A stretch of 64,000 nucleotides of DNA, taken from assembly GCA_948474755.1 (NCBI GenBank), contig CAOLHI010000493.1, positions 434,001-498,000 on the forward strand, read 5' to 3'. The translations under genes were made by a program, and so were the position numbers. This DNA is from Ctenosaura bakeri (Eukaryota > Chordata > Lepidosauria > Squamata > Iguanidae). Each line of letters starts with the position of its first letter. Within the stretch, counting starts at the first letter, position 1. Shown here piece after piece: positions 63,861 through 64,000 of this stretch. The notes under the pieces were generated by a model. The model had not been told where the DNA came from and did not search any database. It saw only the letters and a list, made by a program, of their open reading frames with translations.

Positions 63861-64000
63861 GAATTGGTGTGGAAAGAGGCGCTTGTTCAGATATTTGTGT
63901 CCCAAGCTATTGAGGGATCTAAAGTTAAATGTTTCTTGAAACCTTGAATTGAGAACAAAACTGAAATTCTTTGAGTTAATCATCCCTGTTGGCCTGTTCC

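Overview
This window is from a vertebrate nuclear genome, most likely a squamate reptile (lizard-like). The interspersed repeats point that way: CR1 and L2 LINE 3' ends, RTE/BovB-like LINE pieces, tRNA-derived Sauria-type SINEs with a BovB-like tail, a 5S-rRNA-derived SINE, 5'-truncated L1s, several hAT families (including a SPIN-like one), Tigger/pogo-like elements, and about 23 copies of a foldback MITE. The genes have split exons with GT-AG introns, so prokaryotic features do not apply.

The genes form a small cluster of SCAN/KRAB/C2H2 zinc-finger transcription factor paralogs. Gene 1 is on the minus strand: SCAN exon at 3809-4222 and a following exon at 350-476, with the rest beyond the left edge. 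Gene 2 is on the plus strand, 16808-26898: five exons, 594 aa, SCAN, a degenerate KRAB-A box and seven intact fingers. Gene 3 is on the plus strand, 38182-48088: five exons, 654 aa, SCAN, a well-kept KRAB-A box and eleven fingers. Gene 4 is on the plus strand with its SCAN exon at 60960-61394 and the rest beyond the right edge. Exon order and intron phases (0, 1, 0, 1) agree in genes 2 and 3, and the visible part of gene 1 fits. The joined reading frames of genes 2 and 3 close exactly (1785 and 1965 bases including stop), which strongly supports the exon calls. A CpG-rich stretch at about 8090-8350 with CCAAT, GC-box and ETS-type motifs lies between divergent genes 1 and 2 and is a candidate bidirectional promoter.

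The rest is introns and intergenic DNA built mainly of nested transposons. Many insertions can be ordered from their target-site duplications: MITEs in SINEs, CR1 and Tigger-like elements, a solo LTR in a hAT element, CR1 in hAT elements, L1 in a MITE and in a Tigger-like element, and a SPIN-like element in a SINE. Intron 4 of gene 2 holds a processed pseudogene of mitochondrial ATP synthase subunit c. A 61-bp minisatellite of exactly 33 full units (55653-57665) grew from inside a Sauria-type SINE and shows higher-order organisation.

The least familiar signals are the GGCC-TTTCC-ended foldback MITEs, which make 3-bp target duplications of almost any sequence; a longer related family with the same ends; the SPIN-like hAT carrying a GC-rich non-SPIN core; and the SINE-born satellite.
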